This document shows positions 37,501 through 50,600 of a stretch of 64,000 nucleotides of DNA, one piece after another. Numbering within the stretch: position 1 is the first letter of the stretch; each line of letters starts with the position of its first letter. The position numbers and the translations under genes are program-made. Under the pieces are notes generated by a model that saw only the letters and a program-made list of their open reading frames with translations, did not search any database and was not told where the DNA came from. The stretch lies in assembly GCA_024529925.1 (NCBI GenBank), contig JAFEUB010000801.1, positions 372,001 to 436,000 on the forward strand. Direction: 5' to 3'. The stretch is from Ophthalmolycus amberensis. Its lineage: Eukaryota; Chordata; Actinopteri; Perciformes; Zoarcidae.

Positions 37501-40500
37501 TTCCAGCCACTCCGGGCGGTGAACACCAGCCTCCCAGAGGAGGATGTGGGGCCAGCGTCGGTTTCAGGCCGAGAGGGTCCCGCTGATTTAACACTGCTTA
37601 AGTGTTACAATCCTCGGAGTCCTTGAAAATAGAAGTGGAATTGGATAACTTGTATATAGTAGATCATACAGGAACTTGCAGGGAAAGTAATTAAACCTGC
37701 CAACTTTGGTAAATAACATTACTGTTGTGCTCTTTTTGTGCACTGCACACGATTACCTGTGTATGATTGACAGGTAGAGATGGCTACCTGTCCTTCCCTG
37801 ATTGCTTGTGTAGGGTTCAGTTTGTTACAGAAACGAATGCATGTTGGTCATCTCATGAATTATGGATGAGGTTTGAGGAAAATCCAAACAAAAGTTTAGT
37901 CGCGAACTGCAAGCAGCAACAACAGCTTGAATGAACAGTGAATGTGTGAAGTACCTGCCCGGAAGGCAAATTCACTCTGTGCTCTCTGTCAGCCATTATT
38001 ATTGTTGTTTTTTTCTGTGGAGAAAGCAAAGCCCTCTGCCTCGGAGGAAGAGCCACACTTGTAGCCGTGCACTACTCCAAAAGTTTCCACTGAGCCGCTG
38101 CACTCAAGAGTTCAAAGTATATGTTTACGACTGACCTTTGAAGGCAAGATGAAGTGTGTTTTGATGGACAAAAATGGAGGGAAAATGCATCCTTGCCTGA
38201 GTCTCTTTTCGTTTCCTGACAAGTACAAAAAAAATACTGAAAACGTACAACACCTTAAACAACACACGTGAAAATGTATACGTGTGATGCACTGAGCACA
38301 GCAGTAACTTATGCTCAAGTTCTTTTCGAAAGTCTGCAGGTTTGCAAACGCTAACGATCTGCACTAAGGCTCCTAAAGTTCACGTCAAGAGCCCTTAAGC
38401 ACTCGCTGAATTCGCAGCGAGACAGGCCTAAGCCCTTGTGGACTTAACAGAAGTGCATCTTAAAGTCTGTGACACCGTGAGACCGACCGGTGAAATTGCG
38501 ACATTCAACCTCGGGGGAACGTCACCGGGGGAAAAGAGAAACAAGGCGGCAGTCAGCGTGCGGAGATTTCAAGGGTGTAGCATTGCATTCGACCAGAACT
38601 TGTACCTATGAAAGAGACAATTTTTCAAACTTATTGAAGCGAAAACTTTTCTTTCTGTATGACAGCTTGACAGGTCGTGAAAAATGAGCTAAAATACAAT
38701 GTTACAGCTACAGTTGGTACCTTTGATAAAAACGTCTTTTGGCATATTCGCTCAAACTGTCACTACATCCTAACAGTAGTACATGAGACAGATAATCAGA
38801 AAAAAGAAAATCTGATTTTTATTCTGTTGCTCCGTTGCCTGTTTCTCACCTCAAATGTTTTCAGAAACATATTCCAGTTACTTTTTTAGCCGTAAAATGA
38901 TGCAAACTTTCACATTTTACAGCTAAGCAGCTCACGGAAATATGTTTCTGGAAAACATTTGAGGTGAGACGTATTTGATCAGAGCTGCCTAGTTTGACAG
39001 TTTGATCGGACAGCAGCGTGAGAGAGTCCCCTGCTCTGATTGGTTGCTTTTTCTGAATCTTTCAAATGCCGTAAGGAGCACCAAAAAGAGGCCAGAAAGT
39101 CGTTTATTTCCGTTTACGCATATCTTGAAGCTCCAAAATGGCACATAATCCACCTCGGGAAAAAGTAACTGAATCCTGAATTTGGATGGTGGGTTAGCCT
39201 GTTTACATGAGTTCAGAATAAAAAGATGCTGCGTTTAAAGGCGAGCAGTTAGACGGTAAGTGGAGAAAGAGGCAGACGGACGTGATGGAGTACAGCAGGT
39301 GATAAATTCAACTCAGGTCTTCGGCGGATCTGGTGTTTGTCTGTGATATTGCCAACATGAGCTATACACTGACATGAAATAGATATTCAGAAAGACTGTT
39401 CGGTTTTTGTTGCCAGGCAACATGCTCTTCCAGGAACCATCGGTGGGTCAATTGTTTGCAGGACACAACACTTGGGTAGAAACGCCGTATCCATAAGCTA
39501 TACAGTTTATTTGCGAATTCATGTCAAGAGAAGGTGGAAATTAAAGGCATGCACACTGAGTTTGGTACAGGAACCAGAGGGGTGAGGTGTACTGTTTCCA
39601 GAGGGAGTGATAAGAGCGCCGCATGTGGTGTACCCCCCCCCCCCCCCCATCCACCCACCCACCCACCCCCACGCTGAAACCCCCAGGCAGCAACAATGTG
39701 AGCAATGTGGGACTGTCCGCACGCCAAGAACCGGGACCGGTGCGATAAGGAGCGTGCACAATGGGCCCGCTCAGGTGGTGCAGGTGGTCGTCTGTCACGC
39801 GCTGTGTGCCGCGCCGGAGATAGAATTCCCACCGAGCTGGCGGTCCCCAAAGCATGTGTGTGTGTGTGTGTGTGTGTTTGTATTGCATGTGTGTTTGTGT
39901 GTGCACGAATGAGCCAGTCAATGTACAGATGCTGCTCTCTCTAATCAGGTGAATACTCACACAGATTTCATTCTGAAACACTGTTTTGAAAGTGGAGACA
40001 AATCTGTTGCTGAAGCGTCTCACATCTCGGTTCAGCACGGAGCAATTTGCATAAAGAAAAGAAAGCAATAAGAAAGCAATAAGCTCCAAAGTGCGTCACC
40101 GGATGGTTTGGACGGCTAATGGACGACTCAGCTGAACGTGACATAATGTGACATATATAACGACGGCTCCTAGTGGCGCAGCAGTCGGGCTGCAGGCCCA
40201 TTTACTACGCATTCAGCTGTTTGGGAACCACAGAGCAGCAAAAAAAGCAACCTGAGCAGAGTGTGTTTATGAGTGTGTGTGTGTGTGTGTGTGTGCGCAT
40301 CTGTGAGCGATAACGCGAGGTTTGCGACCCCTCTGAGGGAGTTTAAATACAATGTCGCACGACAATGATCGGTGCTTGCTTGCTTTCGTTCTTAATTACC
40401 TCCACCTCAAGAGAGGGAAGCGAATGTAAAATTATCCGAGCTCTGTCGCCATGATCTCAACTCCCCTGCGGGACATACGGATCCATCCGAAATGTCACTG

Positions 40501-41618
40501 TGCAGGCAATAAAAGACCGCTGCTGGCAAATTTACATGAGCAAATGTCAATCGTTTTTGGGCTGCTGCAGTGGAATTAGAAAGGAGGAAACAGCAACTTG
40601 ATCAGCGAGATGAATTCACGCTCTTTGGAGGAAAGACGCTGATGGAAAGTTGCAATCCCTTAAAGTTAACCGGGAACCAAAACAAAGCACTTCTGGCCAT
40701 ATCGAGTCGATGATGAGCTCTGACAAAAGATGACATTTGCAGCGATGCGGCTAAATGTCCTTTGCTGGGTGACGACGCTGTCCCAAGCATCAATTATCTG
40801 CACTCAAGCGAGATCCTGTGAAGTTGGAGGGTGCCTGTGGGTGAGGACGGTAATGATGGGTCTCATCGACAGCTCAGCAGCCTCGGAGGTCGACAGGTGA
40901 AGCAAACCGAGAGGAGGGAGAAGAAGAAAAGAAGAGATCTGATCCTTAGTTCAATCAACTGAGCACCATGGCTATAGGCCTACGCGCAACCTTCACGCGG
41001 ACGCCTGTAATTTGCCCAGTACTTGCTGTGACAGTGAGACGTTATAATGTTATTGTCACGCCGAGAAGCCATCGGACATGATTCGACCAGCATTCGGGCT
41101 CACGATTGCATATGGGCACACAAAGGAGTATAATTTCCCTTTGTTTGTTCATAACACGTCTGTTATTATGTAGAAAATGGAAACTTAATTGCACCAAATC
41201 AAACCGGAACGCAGGCGGAATTTCTTGTTTTCTGAAAATGACATTTGTAGGACTTGATAATGGAAGAAAAGGCAGTGAGCAGATGACAGAAACCGAGTTG
41301 CAGGAGAACCGCCGCAAATTCCCGCCGCCGCCGCCGCTCATCTGCAGCCGTGCATACGTCTGCGGCTAATGAGCCTCGGCTCTCGGCTTCTGGCGTCACC
41401 GGTAACGGGTGTGCGCGGAGAGAGGTGACCGATCCAATCAGGCCTTCCCACCCAGTGGATCTGGCAGTCAAATCCCCAAATCCCTCCCCTTATGCATCCT
41501 TGAGCACTGCTGAGCCCACCTCACGCTCTCCTCCTCATCACCTCGCGCTCTTCCTCCACCCTATCTCCTCGTTTTGTTGCATCAGCAGGGACATGTGCGG
41601 ACTCCTGGGGACTGGTCC

Positions 41619-41655
<37 letters not shown>

Positions 41656-44600
41656 GAGGAATTTGTGAACGTGTTTGGAGAAAGGGGAAAACTGCTCAGG
41701 GTGCACATTAGTTGGTTTTGGGTTTTTTTTTTACGACGTAGAATAGTATTATGGGTTGCACTGTTTGGTAATCACGGCGTGATGTGCTCTCCCGACAAGC
41801 TCTCAGATGCAAAGAATTGTGGGACTGCATTATTAATGAAGCCCCCGGGAAGTGAAGTGCTGAACATGGATCACCTGCTGACTGTATTAAATTCACTCTA
41901 ACTTAGTATTTGTTTTAGTAGAAAATACAGACTGGAATAAAGTGAATGTATAGTGTGGCACTGAACACATCAATCATTCACTGTACTGTATACATCATGG
42001 ATGCTTACTGTTTAAAAGCACTATATACACACGTATGTATGCATTACACTCTGTTTCATCCACAGCACTTTCAGGAGTTCTTCTCCACGTTGGCTTTGCA
42101 AGGGTTAATATTAACTATTCCAACCAAAATTATAATGAAATCGTATTGGCCACTGCAGCTTGAAGCAACAGAAAAAAAAGCAAGTATGAGGGCCGTGAGT
42201 TGCAACTGTTTTACCAAATGACTAATTCCAAGCTCAAGTATCAACTTGTAAGCCAACACAACAAGAACGTGTCACCTTTCAGCTCCATCTGCTGAAGAAG
42301 ACCATTAAAAAGGTCTGGAAACAGCTAAGCAGTGCTTGAGTTGGGATTGGTTTTTTTTTACACCCAATAATTGCATTCGACCTGAGCACGTGGATAAAGG
42401 TATCCATCCTTACACTGAAACGTTGGTTCTCACGTTCTCCAACACACTACATGTTTCAACCTGTCGACGACAAATAAGGAGGAAAATAGGTTTCACCTCC
42501 AGGCTGCATCGCGTTCGCTCATCAACCGCTGTTGACAGGAGTCATGTTATTGTCCCACTCTTAATCATAATTGCCTAATTGCCTTTCAGCGCATGGCAGA
42601 ATGTTTTCGTCGCTCTTTAGCTAATTGCTCTGTTGCATTCACATTCTCAGGACGACAACAAGCACAGATATCTGCACTACAGTGCGCTGCTTGGAAACAG
42701 AAATGTATTCACGGCATCTTTCTGTGAAATCTTTCATATGCAAATACGCATGTGTGCGCCTGACTCTTCTGAGGAGCTCCAAGAGGATCTCTGGGGGTTT
42801 CCTGAGCATGCCTCACAGGTGTGTCTTCAGGGGGCCCTGGCAGGCAGTTGGCTATAGTGTTTCTCAATGAGGGGCAAAGAGATGCTCTCAAGATGTATGA
42901 GGACAATCTATACAAGACAAAGACAAGGAACAATGTGCTGGAGAAAGAGATACATCTTTGGGGTGCCACAAGGAGCAAGGAGGTAGGAACCAAAGTGTTC
43001 AGCTCACAGTGGGAGACATGTTTGGAGGTCGGTGTCCAGCGCCATCATTAGCACCGTCGATCTGTAAAACGTCATCCAGGGCCGCCATGACACCGGAGCG
43101 CTGCTGTAACTGGAGGGTCTCCCTGCAGGGCATGTCTTGCTAACGTCAGTCCACGAGTTCGGCCCGTGGGTATGTTGATACGAGGCGCTCCACTCCCTCA
43201 CCGCTCGCCGAGCGAATGCCTGAATGTGGCCCAGATTACCAGCCCCCGTCAAGCAGCCACCCGCCCAAAAAAACAAACAATCAAGACCCTCGTCCAGCCC
43301 AGACTTCGCTGTCAAAGCCAATCATTTCACCGGCAGGACAGCGACTTGCCGAATCTATTTTACTTTCATTAAACTGAGCCGGAGGAGAGAGACTGTGAGA
43401 GGAGAGGGGAGAGGGGAGGCAAATTAAAAGACTCCCATTGCCCTGCATACACTCAGTTCCGATCCCATATTTAATTCAGTGATTGATTTGTTCATTAAAA
43501 TACATCCCAAACCTAATTATTCCATTAATAATCCAAAACCTAATGAAAAGAAATACTCTGTATATGTGTGTGTGAGAGAGGGTGAGAGAGGGAAAGAGAG
43601 AATCAGTTAGTGAGTGATAAAGAGAAGATGGAGACAAGAGGGAGACGCAGGAAGAGTTGGAGAACGAGGTCATTTCTTTCCCCTAGTTTTCGTCAACTGC
43701 ACAACCATTTGCACACACGCAAACACACACAGAACCATTTGAGGATGTGATGGAGACGTAGCATGTGTGGATGGAGGAGAGACAAGGAAAGGATGAGACA
43801 GGAAGAAAAGAGAACGGAAGAAGAGAAAAGGAAAAGAAAGAAGAGGAAGAAAACGATATGCTAGGTGAGGAGAGGAAAGGAGCGGAATAAAAGGGAAGGG
43901 CAGTACAGGCAAATAGAGGAAAGAAAAGGAAAAGACACAACACACCTGACACGAAGTAAAGGAAGGGAACAGAAGAAAAAGATAGGAAAGGAGAAAAAAC
44001 AAAGGAAAGGAAAGATGGAGACTAATAAATTAGAGGCCATTCGCACGGATCCAAAGAGACCTCTGCGTGTGTCCTGTACAATGTGAACGTGTGTGCTGCT
44101 ATGCGAGCGCCAGTCATTGTGTGTGGCAGTGGGAGTGGGGCAGCCCTGAGTGTGGCTGGAGATTAATGGGGGCCATTATCTCAATGCCCAAAACACTCAG
44201 TGATGAAGAGTCACTGCCTGGCGACAGGCCTTGGCCAATCCATTTGCGGCGCAGCGGTCACCTGCCCGGGTCAGAGCCCACACGCGGCGGGGTGTTTGTG
44301 CTGTTGTGGCGATGGTGGCGGGGGGGGGGGGTGGATTGGCAAATTGCCACAACATTATGGCGAAATGGGAAAACGAGAGGAAAGTTTCTCACCACCTGGT
44401 TCGTTTTGCAGCTGGTATGCACAGGCTTTATCGTTTCTCTTTGGCCAAACATCCCGACGTCATTGTGTCGACATTTCGTGTGATATACTGTGGAATGATG
44501 ATTGGAAGGTTTCCCTTGTCTCGCTACTGAATAGGAGGCTATGGAGCGCAATTATAAACAGCAAAGTAATGATCTCGTCGCAATAGAGAGCAATGATCAC

Positions 44601-47600
44601 GGCAAGGAGGATGTTTCTCTGTGTTTACTGTCGAGTCTCGCCCAAAATTGCGGCGCCATTCTTCAAAGTGCTTGACGTTTCCCTCATTATCGACAATATT
44701 TACTGCCGCTGGAGGATGGAGGAGGAAACCCAAGCTGCATTACTCATGAATACTTTTGGTAATCAAGTACTGTATGCTGTTGAAACCTTTTGAAATTGTA
44801 GATTTCCTGACTTTTGTTATCGAGTAATTATGGGATTGCTCCTTTTACTCAAAGGAAAACAATACTTTTTTCAATCTTATTTCTGTCTGTTTAACATGAA
44901 GCTGGACCTGACAACCAGTTAGTTTAGCTTTCCTAGCTTAGCATAGCATAAAGCTAAGCTAAAACAGCTAGCCTGTGTCTGAAAGTAACAACATCTGACT
45001 GAGCCTGCAGCATTTTGCTATCTTTGGACAGAGCCAGGCTAGCTGTTCCCCCTGTGTCCAGTATCTATGCTAAGCTAAGCTAACTGGGTGCTGGCTCCCA
45101 ACTATTCCTTTAAATAAAGCCCCTCAATAATTCCTCTACCGGTACTCACAATATACGATATAACAAAGTACTTTGGTAAATGTATCCACTACAAACCCAT
45201 GTCCTAGACCTGCTCTTAAAATATGTTTTACATTTTTATTTTATTTTTTATTATTTTTTATTTTATTTTTTATTTTTTACTTTTCTCTGTGTATATAATT
45301 TATTGACCCTAGGGTCACATTGTGTTTTTTTATGCTTTTAAATGTCTGCTCTGTTAAGCACTTTGTGATATTATTGTCTGTGAAAAGCGCTGTATAAATA
45401 AAATTCATTCATTCATTCATTCATTCATCATATGGCCCTCAGAATTCTGTAAAGATCTTTTTTTTTACTCTCTCTGTGTTATTTAGTTGAATACCTCCTT
45501 TATTCTCTCCTCCATCTTAACAACATACTTTTCAAAGCCAACTGAAGACCAAGGGAAAATGACTTCCCCCTTTGCTAGAAAATTGTGTCCTCTTCGTAAG
45601 GATGCTGTTTATCCTGGAGGACAGGCTCCCTATCATTACCTTGAGAGTGCAAAGATCCCTCAGAGAAGAGGGCTCCGAGTTATTTATTGGGCTCACATGC
45701 CCAAACACACACAGGCACGTGTTCGGATACACACCGAGGCGCAAAACCGCACACGCGAATGGGGAGACAGGTTACTGCTCACGGACACACCGCAGGAGAC
45801 TGTCAGTCTTTTTCTGGCTTGAAAAAAATCGCTCGGGGCCATGTGATGGAAGATCCATGAGGCTAATAAAACAGAAGAAACAAGCTTTCTGGCTTTAATG
45901 CTGTGAGCATTTAGCTCGACTCCCGTGTGCTCGGGTTGACCGGTCTGGAGCACATGCTGCTAAATGGACTCCCTGCTGTAACTGGGAACACATGGCTGTA
46001 TCAGTAAGGAGTGGAATCAGCATTTAATCAAATCCAGCCATGAGCAGTTTGGCGCAGTTTCTAGCCCCGCTAGCGACATGGCTCTCAGGATGGCCAGTTG
46101 GACTATTGGATTGACTGCCATGGAATTTTGTAAAGCCCTAATAAATACTCTATTCGTAAACAAATGAAAATAATGACGTTACACGTGTAATCCTGAGAGA
46201 TGCGTCTCCATATTGACAGAAATGGAAGCAATAATGGAAAGGATAGCAGGGAAATAAACCACACCGACTCCACTGATTTGATTCCCAAATCCACTCGATG
46301 GAAACTAATCATCAAGTCTTTGATTTCCAATCAATCACTCAAGCACCTTCATCCACACTCTCCACGCAGCCACGAGACGGAACTGCAGTTCTTGCAGTCG
46401 ATCACAATCAAACTACTACAGCGCTGGATGTCGCCGTGCCGTGCGGGGGTCGAGGAAAGGTTGTGAATAATACTCCCTCTTGCTCTTCCTCACTTATGGA
46501 ACCACTAAGAAACTGACACTTCCCCTCTTGCCGCCACAGGTGAAATCGAATCCAATTACGGCAATAAGTACCAGCTTAAGCAACCTGCTCCCCATGCTCT
46601 TGGGAATCATCCATCATGGGGGAATAAAGGGTTAAGACCTCCCACAATAACCCCCCCCCCCCCCCACCCCGTGAAACCACAGCGCTCATCCCCGACTTAG
46701 ACAGATATATTGCCTTTAACGATGACCAATATGAATCAATTCCAATAGTCCGACTCATGAAGAGGACATTATCTGAACGACGGCACAGCGGGTCATTTAC
46801 GAACACGCAATTTACGGGTTTACTGTTTGTAAGGAGCTCGTATGAAGTCTTACAAACAGCTGAGATCTCAACACCGTCTTAAACTCCAGATGTGACGCAC
46901 TACACTTTCTTTTACCGACATCATATATGCATCTCTGTTAAGCTGGTCCCAGCTGATCCAGTGCTCCCTCGCCCACACCTGGTAATTTATCTGATCAGGG
47001 ATCGGATTAACGCCACAACTGTGTGACTGCATGTTTGGAAAATCCCCAGAGGCAATTTGTCCCAGTCACCTTGGATGTGACGGGGAGTTCTATGCCTCAT
47101 TTCTGTGTAATTTAGTGTCACTTCAGTGGGGCCGCGATCACAGGGACACAGCATTCCGTGATATCGGGGAGCTGTTCAACATGCTCAAGAGGCACAAAGC
47201 TATGAATAACTAACACAAGTGAAGCGGCGTCACCTCTGTGCTTCCATTGCAACGGGGGAAATTGTTTAACATAATGGCGTTGTGATGAATGGATCAGTGG
47301 CCTGCAGGAAAGCAACACACGAAGTATTTGGTTTGACCAGTAAAAAAAATGACTGACTGCAATTGTAGATGCACTGGAAGCAGGGAGCTGAAAGCTCATT
47401 GGGAAGAACCGTCCATCTTAACAACACACATTTGCAAAACGGCACGAAAACTAATCTTGTAGAATATTAACAGTTGTTGTTTTGTTTAAAATCCTATCAG
47501 TGCCAGCGGTAAATCAGCCCGGGGGGGGGGGGGTCTCTGTGTCACAGCAGATGCCTGCACATCATGTAATAGCACCCGACTGCCATCCCAGAGTTATAAC

Positions 47601-50600
47601 TCAGAGATGTGAAACCTCACCCAGCAGTTACACTATGGAGCAGTCTGGCTGCGTGTAGACTTCGTTTGCAAAGAAAACAGGAATGTTCTTTTTGGGTAAG
47701 CAAAAAGCACACACACTATTTCGAGCCCTACTGCTGTTTTCGACGAATCCGGGCCGCAGATTTTTGTTTGTGTGGCAGAGAAGGGGTGTTTAATTTGTTG
47801 ATTCCTGGCGCCGTCACTCATTCCCCCCCGAGAGAATAATGCGTGTTGATGCTCCTCTAAGACGGAGTTCAAAGCAAACTTGGCATGTTGCTGCGGAACA
47901 ACGTCAGTGGCCCTCCGTGTCACTGTGAAGGGTTGTGGAAGTGATCAGCATGTCAAGCAGTGAGGATAATTAGGATCAACGGGGGCGAACTGGAGGAGAT
48001 TATTACGAAGAAGTCAACAACAATAGACCGTCTCGCAAAACTGCAGCTCACATTTTGCAGAGATCTTGACACAATGCCACAAAGAAAACAGAAAAAGCGA
48101 CTCAGATCAGACACATGGTGAAAGCACGACACCGTTTTGAAAAGCTGTTTAAATAAGAATTTGGAACGGACAATAATATCACGTCTCTGCAAAATTCTAC
48201 GTGTCACCATCCGTCACATTCTGGCTTGAGGGGGAAAAGAAAAGCTCACGCAACATTAACACAAATATCTATTTCAACCCTCACACCTGCCAACACGTAT
48301 GCGGTGCAGCAGCAGCCACGTCCCCCGTCTCGTCTGACCGGACCGCCGTCTCTTACCTTGGCGATCTGGACACACCAGTTGAGCAGCAGCTGCGACCCGA
48401 TGTTGTCCTTGTGCTCGTGCACGTAGTCGAGGAGGCAGCCGTGGGGCATGAGCTGGGTGACCAGCTGGATGGTGGGGCTCAGGCAGACGCCCAGCAGACG
48501 CACCAGGTGGGGGTGCTCCATGCTGGCCATGATCAGGGCCTCCTGGGTGAGGGGGGGGGGGGGAAGCGGGACAAAGAGGGACTAAGAAGGTTGTTGCATT
48601 TCAGTTCGTCCTCTGTTTACCCAAAACATAATTTATCAACTGTGGCAAATAGAGTAATCTGTATAATCAGTGACTGAACTTCAAGCTTGGTGATCGGATG
48701 TTCTTGCTAAAATGCGCCTTGGGAGTCTATTGCATCTATTGCCCATGCACGACTTCCCTCTGCAGCTGGAGTTAGATGCATGAATTGAGACTTGTGGAAT
48801 GATGACGATATCGGCATGCAAAGCATCTGTCCACAGAGTATTCCCACTGTGCGAGACAATCCTGCAGAAATCCCCTTCAAAGCTGCACAAACGCAGCCCT
48901 TTTCATGTATATTTGAACATGCATAAAACACAGAGGTTCTTAGCCGTTGCACCGACACCGCCGAGCGCAGAGTCACCGTGTGTCTGATGTCACAGGCTTT
49001 CTCCCCGCTTTGATATGCCGTGTAAAATGCATTTGCCGTCTCATCTCTCTCATCCCTTCCTGCGGCAGATGGCCGAAGAGGTTTTGAACATTTGGGACTC
49101 AACGGCGGGTAATTGTTATTGCGGCGCTGCAAGCAGAAGGATGTGTGGTGGTGATGAAGTGTTATTATAGGCGAGGGCTGGTACTCGTGGCCGGCGTGAA
49201 CGTGCATTATGGCAGAGCAGAAGCTGCAACCCGGAGTCGCTGCTTCAAAACGCTCACTTCAGTCGCTCCCCCCTCGTCTCCAATTGCCTCTCTCGTTCGC
49301 ACGCTCTTGCATGTGGACACACTCTCTTGGCAGCTCTCCGAAACACTCCACGCTCGCACACTCAAGGACACAGTTGCACTCCCTCTTGCTGTGTCTGCGC
49401 GAGGCAAAACGGTCAAGGAGGAGGAGGAGGAGGAGGAGGAGGTGGTGTATATCCAGGCTCGGCCCCTGGGGCAGTTGATATATAGATGAGGTGCCTTTTT
49501 AAATTCAGGTGCTGAAGAATGAGCTTGGAGGGGAGAGTGGTGGCGGTGTAGGTGTGAGTAGATTAATTCTAAACAGGAGAGAGGGGGGGGGGGCAATAGG
49601 CCGTAGAGAGGCTTTTGGCACCATCAGCGGCCTGATTTAAACAGAGTCTCGCGGCCCAAGGTAGTGCCACTACATCTCCACGTCATAAAACCACCTGCTC
49701 CCCCCCACCCACCCCCTGCCATGCATACCTCGGGATGAAGGGAGGAAGAAGGCGGGAGGGAGGGGAAGAGCGAAGGAGGACACCTGTGTGTGTGTGTGTG
49801 TGTAACAGAAAGTAGAAGAAAGCGCTTTTATTCTCGCTGTGATCCCAAAAGACCCGCGACTCGTAACCCATGTCTGGCTATACGTTTGCACCGGCGCTCC
49901 ACTCCCGGTGCAAACGTGACGAGGACTTGTGTGTGCGTGTGTCTGCGTGTGTGTGTGTGTGTGTTTTGGTTTCTCTCTCGTCTCCCTGAGCGCTGACCTC
50001 CATTACTGCCGGCTGACCCGCCTCTCCAATCTAGCTCACTTGCTCACTCCCCCTCACACACACATACACACACGTGAAAGTGTTGTGTATGCGTCGATAC
50101 GCACTAATTTAGTGCGCTATATTAGGCTTTTGCATTTCACATGGAATAATCAACCCGCTCACTCAAAATTCACATTTCTGCCGACACAAACAAATCAGCC
50201 TGCAGCTCGCGCATACAAGGCCGCCACCACCTGGGGAGCCTTTTGTTGTAAAGTGCGCGCCGTTTGGTTATTGGTGTTTATGTGTGTGGATTTTCGGAGT
50301 GTGTTTTGGAGCTGGCACTCCAGTGGCCAGTTTCCCAGCGGCGAGGCGTGAGCCTGCCTTTAGATTGCTGTTTAACAAGCCGGCAGACGGAGCATATTGG
50401 CTCTGGATGGACAGAGGCCCCCGCTGGGAGAAACAGGGGGAAGAGGAAGGGAGGGAAAGAAGGGAGAGGAGGGAGGTGGAAGGAAGATGCAGGGAGAGAA
50501 TAGAAGATTAAAAAAAAAAATGGGCAGAAAGGGAAATAAAAGATGGAAGCACAGCCATCTTGTTTCAGTCACACAGCAATTCACTGTAATTTATCGCCTA

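Larger units (their letters stand above)
35689..48356 (-). other. erbb4: erbb4 large intron (12.7 kb)
   Basis: The largest intron in the window splits the kinase domain between helix E and the catalytic loop. It contains several mobile-element remnants (listed separately), TG tracts at 40272-40296 and 41621-41653, a purine-rich stretch at 43771-44020, and G runs near 44318-44330 and 47520-47533. Non-repetitive AT-rich blocks, for example 40380-40620 and 43425-43545, could be conserved non-coding elements. No nested gene was found on either strand. Confidence 0.75.

Noticed and set aside
39541..40089. 182-codon open frame on the minus strand
   Set aside because: It crosses a TG tract and C/G runs, has no domain, and overlaps equally long frames on both strands, all within the large erbb4 intron.
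40160..40245. 'tagtggcgcagcag' resembling a tRNA A box
   Set aside because: No B box downstream and no tRNA fold found.
41350..41901. 183-codon open frame on the plus strand
   Set aside because: It reads through a (GT)n tract as Val-Cys repeats and has no recognisable domain.
48201..48677. 158-codon plus-strand frame over the exon 20 equivalent
   Set aside because: It is the antisense shadow of the conserved kinase exon.
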